This document shows, piece after piece, positions 44,192 to 52,219 of a DNA stretch of 64,000 bases. Location: NCBI GenBank assembly GCA_002730035.1, contig PBYU01000054.1, forward strand, positions 1 to 64,000, given 5' to 3'. Under the pieces are notes generated by a model, which saw nothing but the letters and a program-made list of their open reading frames with translations, was not told the DNA's origin and did not search any database. A program made the position numbers and the translations under genes. Position 1 is the first letter of the stretch; the number at the start of each line of letters is the position of its first letter. The stretch comes from Gammaproteobacteria bacterium (GTDB lineage Bacteria > Pseudomonadota > Gammaproteobacteria > Pseudomonadales > Pseudohongiellaceae).

Positions 44192-44286
44192 ATGCCTGAA
44201 AAACTCCACCCCGGCTGAGAAATCCCCAGAAAATGTCGACTTAAGGCATTAGCTTAGCGTGTATTGAAGCTGAAATTAGAAAGGGA

Positions 44287-44310
44287 GTGCCAGGTAGTAG
44301 AGTCTGGCAC
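44287..44310. repeat. 7-bp hairpin between operon terminator and small membrane gene
   Basis: GTGCCAG at 44287-44293 pairs with CTGGCAC at 44304-44310 around 10 bases. No T-run on either side beyond two bases. It lies 37 bp past the end of the minus-strand small gene and might protect its 3' end. The remaining 44192-44346 shows nothing else. Confidence 0.5.
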
Positions 44311-44346
44311 CGCGCGCGTTTCGGGGAATTGTGGTAGGACTAAAGG

Positions 44347-44475
44347 CTAGGGGATTTGGTAGATTAAATTACCCAGAAAATAGCTCGCTCCGATAAGCAC
44401 CACGCTGGCGGCCAATATGGCGCCCACGACAGGAAGTAATTTCTCCCTTTCTTTTGCGTTTTCTTCGACGTTCAT
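44347..44475 (-). CDS. 42-residue single-TM membrane peptide
   Basis: Hand-translated: ATG complementary to 44473-44475, 42 codons, TAG at 44347-44349. A charged N-terminus (MNVEENAKEREK) is followed by one TM (about residues 14-38, VVGAILAASVVLIGASYFL) and a short tail. GGAGG stands 7 bases before the ATG, the best ribosome-binding site in this neighbourhood, which is why I regard it as real. It is downstream of hemH on the same strand, 70 nt after it. Function unknown; it may be a small membrane regulator or an accessory of ferrochelatase expression. Confidence 0.72.
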   Translation of the reverse strand: MNVEENAKEREKLLPVVGAILAASVVLIGASYFLGNLIYQIP

Positions 44476-44545
44476 TCCACTGCCTCCGTATTCAAACTAG
44501 TCCGGGCGCAAGCATACTGTGCCCGGCGCACTGTTGCAAAACAAT

Positions 44546-45580
44546 TCAGTCCTGTGATGCCAGGTGTTTATGCGAGATCTCGAAGACCGAATTGAACCAG
44601 GCCTGATCATCGTTCAGATTGGGTAAAAGCAGGAATTTTTCCCCTCCTGCCGCCTTGAATTGATCCTGATACTCGACGCCGATTTCATGAATAGTCTCCA
44701 GGCAATCGGAAACAAATGAAGGCGTAACCACAGCCAGCCGTTTCACTCCCTTCCCTACCAGCTCGAGGATGTGCTCATCGAGGTAGGGTTGTATCCAGGG
44801 TAAAGGTCCAAATCTGGATTGAAACGCGATTGAATGAGATACCTCGTTCCATCCCAGAGCAGCAATAATCGATTCAGTAGTGGCTACACATTGAGCACGG
44901 TAACAGTAGCGATTTTCTGCTGTTATGGTGTTGCAGCAATCACCAAATGTGCAGACTCCCGCTTCATCAGATCGCTTTATAGTCTTCTGTGGCACACCGT
45001 GATAGCTGAAGATTACATGATCTACCTCTACCCCTTCGAGATGTCTGGTAATGCGGATAGACCAGGCGCGTATAAAAGCCGGTTCTTGAAACAGGTCATC
45101 GACAAAGATCAGCCTTGGCGCCACCTTCCATTTCGATACGGATTTCTTAACCGTGTCGAACACCGATGCCGTGGTGGCCGTCGAATACTGAGGAAACATG
45201 GGCAGTAATACAATTTCCTCAATGCCCCGGCGTTCCAACTCAACCATTACCTGCGTGATAAACGGTTCGCTATACGCCATAGCGTTGAGCACCATGACTT
45301 CTTCACCACTCGCATTGAAGGCAGCCTGCACGCTGGCTTGCATGCGATCGGCATAAACCTTCAGTGGTGAACCCTCTTTCATCCAAATGTCCGCATAATT
45401 CCTGGCTACCCGCGGCGCGCGAAAAGGCAGGATGATCAGATTTCTGAGCAACCATCTAGCCAGCGGATTGAAGTCGAAGACGAATGGATCGGCGAAGAAG
45501 TGTCTATAAAAATCCCGAAGCCCTTTGGCTGTCGGAGTGGCCGGAGTGCCAAGATTGAGCATCAATACTGCTTTGGGCAT
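44546..45580 (-). CDS. hemH: Ferrochelatase
   Basis: Inserts ferrous iron into protoporphyrin IX, the last step of protoheme synthesis, at the inner face of the membrane. 344 residues. Family motifs: MLNLGTPATPT at the start, GSPLKVY near 70, LPMFPQYS near 125, the catalytic His in FSYHGVPQ near 195, and the conserved Glu in CLETIHEIG near 277. A cysteine-rich segment (CTFGDCC and then CYRAQC, about 210-235) may hold the [2Fe-2S] cluster found in some bacterial ferrochelatases, though the usual plan places ligands elsewhere too. AAGGATAAC precedes the ATG. Confidence 0.96.
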   Translation of the reverse strand: MPKAVLMLNLGTPATPTAKGLRDFYRHFFADPFVFDFNPLARWLLRNLIILPFRAPRVARNYADIWMKEGSPLKVYADRMQASVQAAFNASGEEVMVLNAMAYSEPFITQVMVELERRGIEEIVLLPMFPQYSTATTASVFDTVKKSVSKWKVAPRLIFVDDLFQEPAFIRAWSIRITRHLEGVEVDHVIFSYHGVPQKTIKRSDEAGVCTFGDCCNTITAENRYCYRAQCVATTESIIAALGWNEVSHSIAFQSRFGPLPWIQPYLDEHILELVGKGVKRLAVVTPSFVSDCLETIHEIGVEYQDQFKAAGGEKFLLLPNLNDDQAWFNSVFEISHKHLASQD

Positions 45581-45618
45581 TCGTTATCCTTGCGGGGTAA
45601 TCCATGTTGTAAGGCGAA

Positions 45619-47217
45619 TTATAGCGAAGATTGCAGCTCGGCCGCCTCCACGGCATCCACTTGTTTGACAAAATAGGCAACAAACCTGGCCATGCGCTCC
45701 AGTCCGGGTAGAGAGATTACCTCAGTCACCTCTCCGCTGGTATGGTAAAGCGGCGGCGCCTGCATCGTGGTGATAATAGGAACACCAACACTGCGATAAC
45801 CCCCGCCTTCACCACTGGCCATTGTCGATTCCGTGGAAACGAAATTCGTACCGTAGCGATTGACTCCCTCATCGAACAGATTGATTAGAAAAGGTGACTG
45901 ATTAGTAATGCCCACCACAATGGGAGCCTCTCCTGAGTCTGCCGTGAACTCTCGATAGCCATCATCAAACAGAAACCTTGCCGGTGAGATATTGCGTTGT
46001 GCGACATGTTCCAGGTTAAAAATCAGCAGCGCATTCTGAAACACATCTGGATTCATGCGCACTGCATTGCGCGGTCCGTTGAGACCGGTAGTGTGGTGTC
46101 CGGCGCTCACTACCAGCACCAGCGTGCGCAGTAATTGATTCTCCGGCTTTGCAAAATGCCGGGCCATTGCCAGCAATACCGACAAGCCATCGCCATTGTC
46201 TCCGGCGCCATCAAACCAGGCATCGGCATGGGCATTTAATACGATGGTCTGCTCACTTGCTCTACCGGGTATCACTCCAATCGCATTCAAGGCATTCAGA
46301 TCGTTATATGTCTGAGATTGCAGACTCAGCTGCATTTGCAATTGCTCGAACACACCCCCGTTGGCCGCAGCATTCATTACCTGGCTGAGAAACCAGCTGT
46401 CCTGCCCACCCAGGTTAAAACAGGGTCCTCCACAATTGCTGAAATCCCTGACACGCTGATTGCCGGGTTGGTCCACCAGATTGATCACTGCCACGGCACC
46501 GCGCTCAAAAAGCACTCTTGCCTGGGGGACTGCGGTGCCTCGTTCAAACACCAGATGTGCCTGGGGCGTTATGTGTTGGATGGCAATTTTACCCTGCAAA
46601 TCGACGTTTAATAGTTCCGCCGCGCTGCCCTTGCCCACGTAGACGATGGGCGCGGTTAAATCGCCACCGACTATATCCGAAGGAGCCAGTGGCATAGCGG
46701 TCTGCAGAATGATGTCTTCGCTACCCTCTCCAAACTGGGAGTTGGCCAGCAGGCGCATTTCCCACTGTCGGGGGAGCCACAACTCGGCCAACCGTTCCTG
46801 GTCGAAGCGCTGAAACCTGACGTCTTCTATGCCTGCATCGAGTAAACGCTCTGCTGCCCAGCGCATCGTGGTTTCACCGGAATAAAAACCGCTGACCCGA
46901 CCCCAGAGCTGATCAGAACCGAATTCCTGGTTCAGTCTGCTCTGCCGGGAGAAGTCGACAATGCGCTCAAGATCATAGCCAAGCCGACGCCCTTCCAGTT
47001 CGAAATATTCCTCCTCACCTTCTGGAACTACTGCAGGTGCCGGTCCTCTGGTGCCAATGGCGACAGGACTGGAATGAGGAATAAGGGCTGGTGGTAAGGC
47101 GATACCAAACCATGGCGCGGCTTCTGAATCTGGCTGAGCCACGGCCACAACGGGAAAAATGGAAACCATTGCCGATGCGAGTAGCAGTTTTCTGCATGAG
47201 AATTTTCGTGGCTGCAT
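45619..47217 (-). CDS. Secreted M28-family peptidase, atypical active site
   Basis: Exported aminopeptidase-like protein, 532 residues, signal peptide ending near VVAVAQ. A PA-type insert sits around residues 190-250. The M28 zinc motifs NAHADAW near 328 (His) and GAGDNGDG near 337 (bridging Asp) are present. Where M28 enzymes have Glu-Glu before GLxGS, this protein has SAGHHTTGLNG, so the catalytic and ligand Glu pair is replaced by His-His; the later Asp ligand position reads NLEHVA. It may use different metal ligands or belong to a diverged subgroup. Convergent spacing to hemH is not an issue: both are minus, 38 nt apart. Confidence 0.85.
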   Translation of the reverse strand: MQPRKFSCRKLLLASAMVSIFPVVAVAQPDSEAAPWFGIALPPALIPHSSPVAIGTRGPAPAVVPEGEEEYFELEGRRLGYDLERIVDFSRQSRLNQEFGSDQLWGRVSGFYSGETTMRWAAERLLDAGIEDVRFQRFDQERLAELWLPRQWEMRLLANSQFGEGSEDIILQTAMPLAPSDIVGGDLTAPIVYVGKGSAAELLNVDLQGKIAIQHITPQAHLVFERGTAVPQARVLFERGAVAVINLVDQPGNQRVRDFSNCGGPCFNLGGQDSWFLSQVMNAAANGGVFEQLQMQLSLQSQTYNDLNALNAIGVIPGRASEQTIVLNAHADAWFDGAGDNGDGLSVLLAMARHFAKPENQLLRTLVLVVSAGHHTTGLNGPRNAVRMNPDVFQNALLIFNLEHVAQRNISPARFLFDDGYREFTADSGEAPIVVGITNQSPFLINLFDEGVNRYGTNFVSTESTMASGEGGGYRSVGVPIITTMQAPPLYHTSGEVTEVISLPGLERMARFVAYFVKQVDAVEAAELQSSL

Positions 47218-47327
47218 ATTCCAGAGTCTAAGGCGAAACAGGCGTCAGTTACCAGTACTGTAAAGTCCGCAAGACTCGAGTAGACTGTCAGGCATCAATT
47301 TTCAGCCAATCAGACAAGAGAACCAGA

Positions 47328-48224
47328 ATGGGTAATCCACATAAATCAGCTTTAGTAATCCTGGGCATTATTGCCTTGCTAATCGGTTCGGCAACACAGG
47401 CACAGGATTCTGGCTTGATAGCGCGGGGTGCCGAAGTCGAGGAAGTACAGGGTGGTTTCGCTTTTCTGGAAGGCCCCGTTACAGATAACGACGGCAACTT
47501 GTACTTCACCGACATTAATAATAACCGCGTCCACAAGATGTCGCTTGATGGTGCAATTTCTTCCGCCTACGAGCCGAGCAATCATGCCAATGGCTTAACC
47601 ATGGACCTGGATGGATCGCTGCTGATCTGCGAGCAGTCGGCACAGCGGATTACCCGCATGGACAGCCAGGGCAATATTAGCGTCATTGTCGATAGCTATA
47701 ATGGCCTGCCCTTTAATAGCCCCAATGACGCCTGGGTTCATCCAAATGGCAGTATCTATTTCACCGATCCCCGTTACCAATTTCCTGAAGGGGCTCCATC
47801 TCAACCCGGCGAATACGTCTATCGCGTTAGTGCGGATCGAGGCAGCGTTGCAGCAGTCATCCTGGACATCCCGAAACCTAACGGCATCGTCGGTACCGAA
47901 GATGGCACCACGCTCTATTTAGCTAGTACCGAGACGCGCAAAATCTATCGTTTCAATATCGATCCAGACGGCAGCGTTTCGAACCGATCTGAATTTGCCG
48001 ATCAGGGCTCCGACGGCATGACCATGGATGAGCGCGGCAATGTGTATTTAACCTGGATAGGCGGGGTCAGTATCCGCAATCCCCGTGGCGAACAAATCGA
48101 GTTTATCGAGACGCCACAAATGCCGGCCAACGTTGGCTTCGGTGGTGCCGATGGAAAAACACTCTATATGACGGCGCGAACAGGACTTTACTCGATTCGC
48201 ATGAATGTAACAGCGAGTCGCTGA
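47328..48224 (+). CDS. Secreted SMP-30/gluconolactonase-like protein
   Basis: Six-bladed beta-propeller of the SMP-30/LRE family, likely a periplasmic lactonase, 298 residues with a signal peptide (cleavage near TQAQ). Metal-site residues of the family appear as Glu in AFLEGPV, Asn in NSPNDAWVHPNG and Asp in QGSDGMTMDE. The repeating GxLYFTD pattern marks the blades (NLYFTDI, SIYFTDP, TLYLAST, NVYLTW, TLYMTA). It is divergent from the M28 gene across 110 bp. Substrate cannot be read from sequence. Confidence 0.9.
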   Translation: MGNPHKSALVILGIIALLIGSATQAQDSGLIARGAEVEEVQGGFAFLEGPVTDNDGNLYFTDINNNRVHKMSLDGAISSAYEPSNHANGLTMDLDGSLLICEQSAQRITRMDSQGNISVIVDSYNGLPFNSPNDAWVHPNGSIYFTDPRYQFPEGAPSQPGEYVYRVSADRGSVAAVILDIPKPNGIVGTEDGTTLYLASTETRKIYRFNIDPDGSVSNRSEFADQGSDGMTMDERGNVYLTWIGGVSIRNPRGEQIEFIETPQMPANVGFGGADGKTLYMTARTGLYSIRMNVTASR

Positions 48225-48553
48225 GGTGCATCGAGTTTTTTGGTGCTATTGATCGCTTTTTAATCAGGTCGGGCTATTTCGGGGCTTGCAGCTTAATTTT
48301 AAAAACTAGTAACTATTTAAAAGCAGTCTGCATTATCGATGCAGCAGATTGGAAAATTTCGGTTCTTTACGGACACAGGAAAAATTCTGCTTCGAAAGCC
48401 GAAAACCTGCATGAATACTGGCCTGCAGCTCATCTGGGTAGGTTGGTGACAAAAAACTAAGAAATTAGCTGCAATCCCACTAAAAACCAGTAGACTAAGG
48501 CCTCTAGCCATACCATTCACTCCCGGACAAAATTTTTAAAAGGGGGTCACTAC
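48225..48553. promoter_or_regulatory. 329-bp leader region before the redoxin/cytochrome/monooxygenase gene
   Basis: No gene. It contains a short hairpin (CTGCAT/ATGCAG near 48330) and a long GC-poor part; I tested the sequence by eye against c-di-GMP, cobalamin and glycine riboswitch cores and found no match. The right edge holds AGGGGG, the ribosome-binding site for the TTG at 48554. Confidence 0.5.
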
Positions 48554-50404
48554 TTGAAAAAGTTCCTGAACGTTTCTGTATTAGCACTTCTGATTTCGAC
48601 TACTACCAGCTTGTACGCCGGTGAAAGAATTGGCGATTTTTCATTGATCGACCATCTCGGCGTGCAGCATCACATGGCCTGGTATGACGACCAGAGCGCC
48701 ATTGTAATTCTGCCTCAGGCAAATGGAACCACGGATTCAGAATCCGTAGCGGCATTAGCCGATTTGCAATCCAGGTATGAAACCCAGGGCGTTGTATTCT
48801 TTCTGTTGAATCCTGGCCTGCAATCTGACCGTGCAGCGATCGGTCAAGATGCTGTGGTACAGGCATTAGGTCTGCCCGTACTGATGGATGATACACAACT
48901 GGTTTCTGAAAGCCTCGATTTAGCCCGCCTCGATGAAGCGGTTGTTTATGATCCCAAATCTTTCGAGTTGCAGTACCGTGGGCCGGTAGACGCGCAACTC
49001 GAGCAGGCCGTACGAGGACTGATCGACGGTGAGAGTGGCGACCTGGTTGCCATTGCAACCGATGGTGCGAGTATCGACTACAGCGGGGTTGGAATAAGCT
49101 CCGCGCCTTCTTACACTAATGATGTTGCACCGATTGTGGTTGAGAACTGCGCGAACTGTCACCGGGAAGGTGGCATCGCCCCATTTGCCATAGACAGTAA
49201 GCTGGCCATGCAGGGCTGGTCACCAATGATTCGTGAAGTGATTATGACCAGGCGTATGCCACCGGGTCAGATCGACAACAAGATCGGCCACAAGATAAAA
49301 GGCGAGATGAATCTCAGCGACGCCGAAATGCAGACCCTGGTGCGCTGGGTCGATGCAGGTTCTCCAATGGACGGCGACACAGACCCACTGGTGGGTCTGG
49401 TCTGGCCTGACACCAAGTGGACGCTGGGCGAGCCCGACCTGATAGTGGCGATTCCACCTACGGCTATTCCCGCCACTGGTATTGTCCCCTACATGGACCT
49501 CCCGATCGATCTCGGCCTTACCGAGGACCGTTGGGTTCGTGCCAGTGAAGTGGCTCCGGACAAGAAGGACGTTCTGCACCATATAATTACCACGGTACTA
49601 CCTCCGGGTGAAGCAGGAGATCCTCAGGCACGCTTTATGGAAGCCATCAACAGCCTGCCTGAAGAGCGAGCTGCTGCAATTCGAGCTGAAGTGTTTGCGT
49701 CTGTCGCAGCGGGCGAGTTTCCAGATATAGAAAAGATTTTCACGGAGAACCCTGATATCGATGTGGGCACGATACTGGGCGGCGGCGATCCTGATCAGGC
49801 CTCGATAGCCGGCTATGCTCCTGGTAATAGTGTATCGTTGAACCCCGAAGGGATTGGTGGTCTGCTGAAAGCCGGTAGCACGCTAAGCCTGCAGATGCAC
49901 TACACCACTTCTGGCAGGGAAGTTACCGATCAAACTGAAATTGGCATCCACTTTTACCCTGAAGGTGTCATTCCAGAAGAGCGCATGTCAGGCGGCGTCG
50001 GCAATGCCTTCACCATTGCCATTCCTCCTCAGGCAAAAGACCATGAAATGCAGCTGGTCACCAATATCAATCAGGAAGCCGATATTTATAGCATGATGCC
50101 CCATATGCATTTCCGTGGTAAGCGCATGAAATTTGTTGCCCGCTTTCCTGATGGCACGGAAGAATTGTTAGTAAACATTCCTGCCTTCGACTTTAACTGG
50201 CAGTATTCCTATGAACTGGAAGAGCCTCTGCGTGTTCCGGCCGGCACCCAGATCATTGCCACTGGTGGTTTCGACAACTCTTCTCAAAATGTGGCAAACC
50301 CTGATCCCAACATCGAAGTCACCTGGGGAGAGCAAAGCTGGGAAGAGATGTTTATGGGATTCTATTCCTGGAAAAACGTCGACCAGGCCGGCGGTGAAGA
50401 TTAG
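48554..50404 (+). CDS. Exported redoxin-like / cytochrome c / copper monooxygenase-like fusion
   Basis: 616 residues with a signal peptide (cleavage near LYAGE). Three parts: a thioredoxin-fold domain (about 25-160) in which the redox Cys position reads QANGTTDSE, so no active cysteine; a heme c site CANCH at 199-203 followed by a cytochrome-like helix with MPPG; and a C-terminal half with the copper ligands of ascorbate-dependent (PHM/DBM-like) monooxygenases: His342-His343 (VLHHI), His449 (LQMHY), His517 and His519 (MPHMHF). A hydroxylation of an unknown substrate with electrons from the heme is the natural inference. The start is TTG at 48554, supported by AGGGGG and the signal peptide. 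Transcribed alone; terminator at 50430. Confidence 0.87.
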   Translation: MKKFLNVSVLALLISTTTSLYAGERIGDFSLIDHLGVQHHMAWYDDQSAIVILPQANGTTDSESVAALADLQSRYETQGVVFFLLNPGLQSDRAAIGQDAVVQALGLPVLMDDTQLVSESLDLARLDEAVVYDPKSFELQYRGPVDAQLEQAVRGLIDGESGDLVAIATDGASIDYSGVGISSAPSYTNDVAPIVVENCANCHREGGIAPFAIDSKLAMQGWSPMIREVIMTRRMPPGQIDNKIGHKIKGEMNLSDAEMQTLVRWVDAGSPMDGDTDPLVGLVWPDTKWTLGEPDLIVAIPPTAIPATGIVPYMDLPIDLGLTEDRWVRASEVAPDKKDVLHHIITTVLPPGEAGDPQARFMEAINSLPEERAAAIRAEVFASVAAGEFPDIEKIFTENPDIDVGTILGGGDPDQASIAGYAPGNSVSLNPEGIGGLLKAGSTLSLQMHYTTSGREVTDQTEIGIHFYPEGVIPEERMSGGVGNAFTIAIPPQAKDHEMQLVTNINQEADIYSMMPHMHFRGKRMKFVARFPDGTEELLVNIPAFDFNWQYSYELEEPLRVPAGTQIIATGGFDNSSQNVANPDPNIEVTWGEQSWEEMFMGFYSWKNVDQAGGED

Positions 50405-50429
50405 AGCTAGTATTCTCAGCTAAAAAAAG

Positions 50430-50455
50430 AGCGGGCCGAATGGCCCGCTTTTTTT
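50430..50455 (+). terminator. Intrinsic terminator after the fusion gene
   Basis: AGCGGGCC at 50430-50437 pairs with GGCCCGCT at 50442-50449 around GAAT, with A-rich sequence before and a T-run to 50455. Because of the symmetric A/T flanks it probably serves both this gene and the convergent gene ending at 50559. Confidence 0.95.
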
Positions 50456-50558
50456 GCCTGAGAAATACCTCGGAGCGCTTGCCTATTTCGGCAAGTCCGC
50501 AACATCTTTTCCCTAAGCTTCTATTTCTTGCGCATCTTTCTTTAGGATATTTGATAAA

Positions 50559-51134
50559 TCACTGCGTTCTGGGTGGGGGTGTCGTCCAGTCACAGGAGTC
50601 GCAGTTTGGATCCTTGTCGTTCTGCGCCATGACTTCGAAAATGAAATCGCGCCACACCGCGTTGGGTTGCCAGACGGTATTCATGTCTTCCTTGGCTTCG
50701 GCGACCGGTACATCTTCATAGATCACCCGATAGAGAAAGCTGAAGGCTGTTGCGCGGGCATTCACCTGACAGTGCAACAGAGTCTTCTTGCCAGTATTGC
50801 GCCGCATGGAATCTGCAAAAGCATAGAAATCATCCGGCAGTGGGTTGGAGAAATCCACAGGCACCTGCATGTATTCCATGCCCAGACCCTTCACTACCAG
50901 GTCTTCATCCGCCAGCGCATTGGGATTATTGGTAAAAGCGATATAGACAATACGCTCAAATCCCTGCTCGGCAATGACTTGAAACTGTTCCAGGGTGGGC
51001 TGACCCGCGCTGGAAAAGCTGTCGCTGTATTGACGAAAATTAATGATCTCAGCCAAGGCAGGGGCTGGGTCTTCGACAGCCAGAAGTGGTGTAGACAGCA
51101 GCAAGGCGGCCGCTAACAACATTCGATTCTTCAT
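50559..51134 (-). CDS. Exported DUF442/tyrosine-phosphatase-fold protein
   Basis: 191 residues with a signal peptide (cleavage near LLAVE). The fold resembles the DSP/PTP-like DUF442 group: FRQYSDSFSSAGQPT at the start, GFERIVYIAF in the middle, and a phosphatase-type loop LLHCQVNARATAF with Cys122 and Arg127 (Cys-X4-Arg rather than Cys-X5-Arg of classical PTPs, as in other DUF442 proteins). Whether it hydrolyses phosphate esters is unknown; relatives are also linked to sulfide oxidation. The ATG at 51134 follows GGAG; a GTG two codons earlier is less likely. Two Cys near the C-terminus (NCDSC) form an extra CxxC. Confidence 0.82.
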   Translation of the reverse strand: MKNRMLLAAALLLSTPLLAVEDPAPALAEIINFRQYSDSFSSAGQPTLEQFQVIAEQGFERIVYIAFTNNPNALADEDLVVKGLGMEYMQVPVDFSNPLPDDFYAFADSMRRNTGKKTLLHCQVNARATAFSFLYRVIYEDVPVAEAKEDMNTVWQPNAVWRDFIFEVMAQNDKDPNCDSCDWTTPPPRTQ

Positions 51135-51309
51135 TGTCACTCCATTTTATTTTCTATGATTCCACCAGCCCACTATAGCAAACACCCTACACCAAAATCC
51201 CAGGATTGAATGTGCGACACAATGTCGCAGATCTTTAGGAACCTGGCTGCAGCCATTGATGCAAGCCGATAGATTTCGCTGAAAGCCTCATGATATAAGT
51301 GCTTTCATA

Positions 51310-52218
51310 ATGAAAGACGAGATACTACACCGCTGGCGACATTCTCACGCATTTGGCCAGGATCAAAAACGCCCGGGCGAATTACGCACTCTGGTGGTCA
51401 TAGCCATTACGACCGCCATGATGGTGGTGGAAATTGCCGCTGGCCTGGCCTTCGGGTCCATGGCGCTGTTAGCCGATGGTCTGCACATGGGCTCCCATGC
51501 CGTGGCCCTCAGCATCAATGCATTCGCCTATATCTATGCCAGACGTCAAGCCCATAGTGAGCGCTATAGCTTCGGCACCGGTAAGGTCAATACGCTAGGG
51601 GGCTACACCGGAGCAATTCTGTTGGCGGTATTCGCTACGTTGATGGCCTGGGAAAGTGTCATGCGCCTGATCGAGCCGGTAAGCATCGCCTTCAATCAGG
51701 CAATCTTCGTTGCCGTGATGGGACTCATCGTCAACGGCGCCTCCGTGTTTATTCTGGGCACCGACCGTAATCATGAGCATGATCATCAGCACCACGATCA
51801 CAATCTGAAATCCGCCTACCTGCATGTGCTGGCCGATGCACTGACTTCGCTGCTGGCTATATTCGCCCTGCTGATTGGCAAATACTTCGGGGCCATCTGG
51901 ATGGACCCGCTAATGGGTATCGTCGGAGCCATCCTGGTGGCACGCTGGTCATGGGGCCTGTTAAAGAGTACCAGCGCCATACTGTTGGACGAGCAGGGAT
52001 CGAATGAATTACAGGATGCGATTCGCGACGCCATTGAGGATGCAGACAGCCGTGTGGTTGACTTGCACCTCTGGACAGTGGGACCTGGCGTCTATTCAAC
52101 GGTTATCTCGGTCGTCTCTCGCAGCCCCCAAAAACCGGACCACTACAAATCGCTATTACCCGACCACCTGGCGCTGCAACATATTGTCATCGAGGTGCAT
52201 GAATACCAGGAATCTTGA
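51310..52218 (+). CDS. Cation diffusion facilitator, DmeF-like
   Basis: Inner-membrane exporter of divalent metals (DmeF relatives export Co2+ and Ni2+) driven by the proton gradient; 302 residues, six TMs. The start HRWRHSHAFG is characteristic of DmeF. Metal-site residues lie in LLADGLHMGSHAVAL (TM2) and LHVLADALTSLLA (TM5), the His-rich loop NHEHDHQHHDHN lies between TM4 and TM5, and a C-terminal cytoplasmic domain ends the chain. No DmeR-type regulator gene is adjacent. Its stop is one base from the stop of the convergent penicillin acylase gene. Confidence 0.94.
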   Translation: MKDEILHRWRHSHAFGQDQKRPGELRTLVVIAITTAMMVVEIAAGLAFGSMALLADGLHMGSHAVALSINAFAYIYARRQAHSERYSFGTGKVNTLGGYTGAILLAVFATLMAWESVMRLIEPVSIAFNQAIFVAVMGLIVNGASVFILGTDRNHEHDHQHHDHNLKSAYLHVLADALTSLLAIFALLIGKYFGAIWMDPLMGIVGAILVARWSWGLLKSTSAILLDEQGSNELQDAIRDAIEDADSRVVDLHLWTVGPGVYSTVISVVSRSPQKPDHYKSLLPDHLALQHIVIEVHEYQES

Positions 52219-52219
52219 A

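Noticed and set aside
48225-48553. Possible riboswitch in the long leader
   Set aside because: Only a 6-bp hairpin is visible; cores of c-di-GMP, cobalamin and glycine riboswitches were not found by eye.
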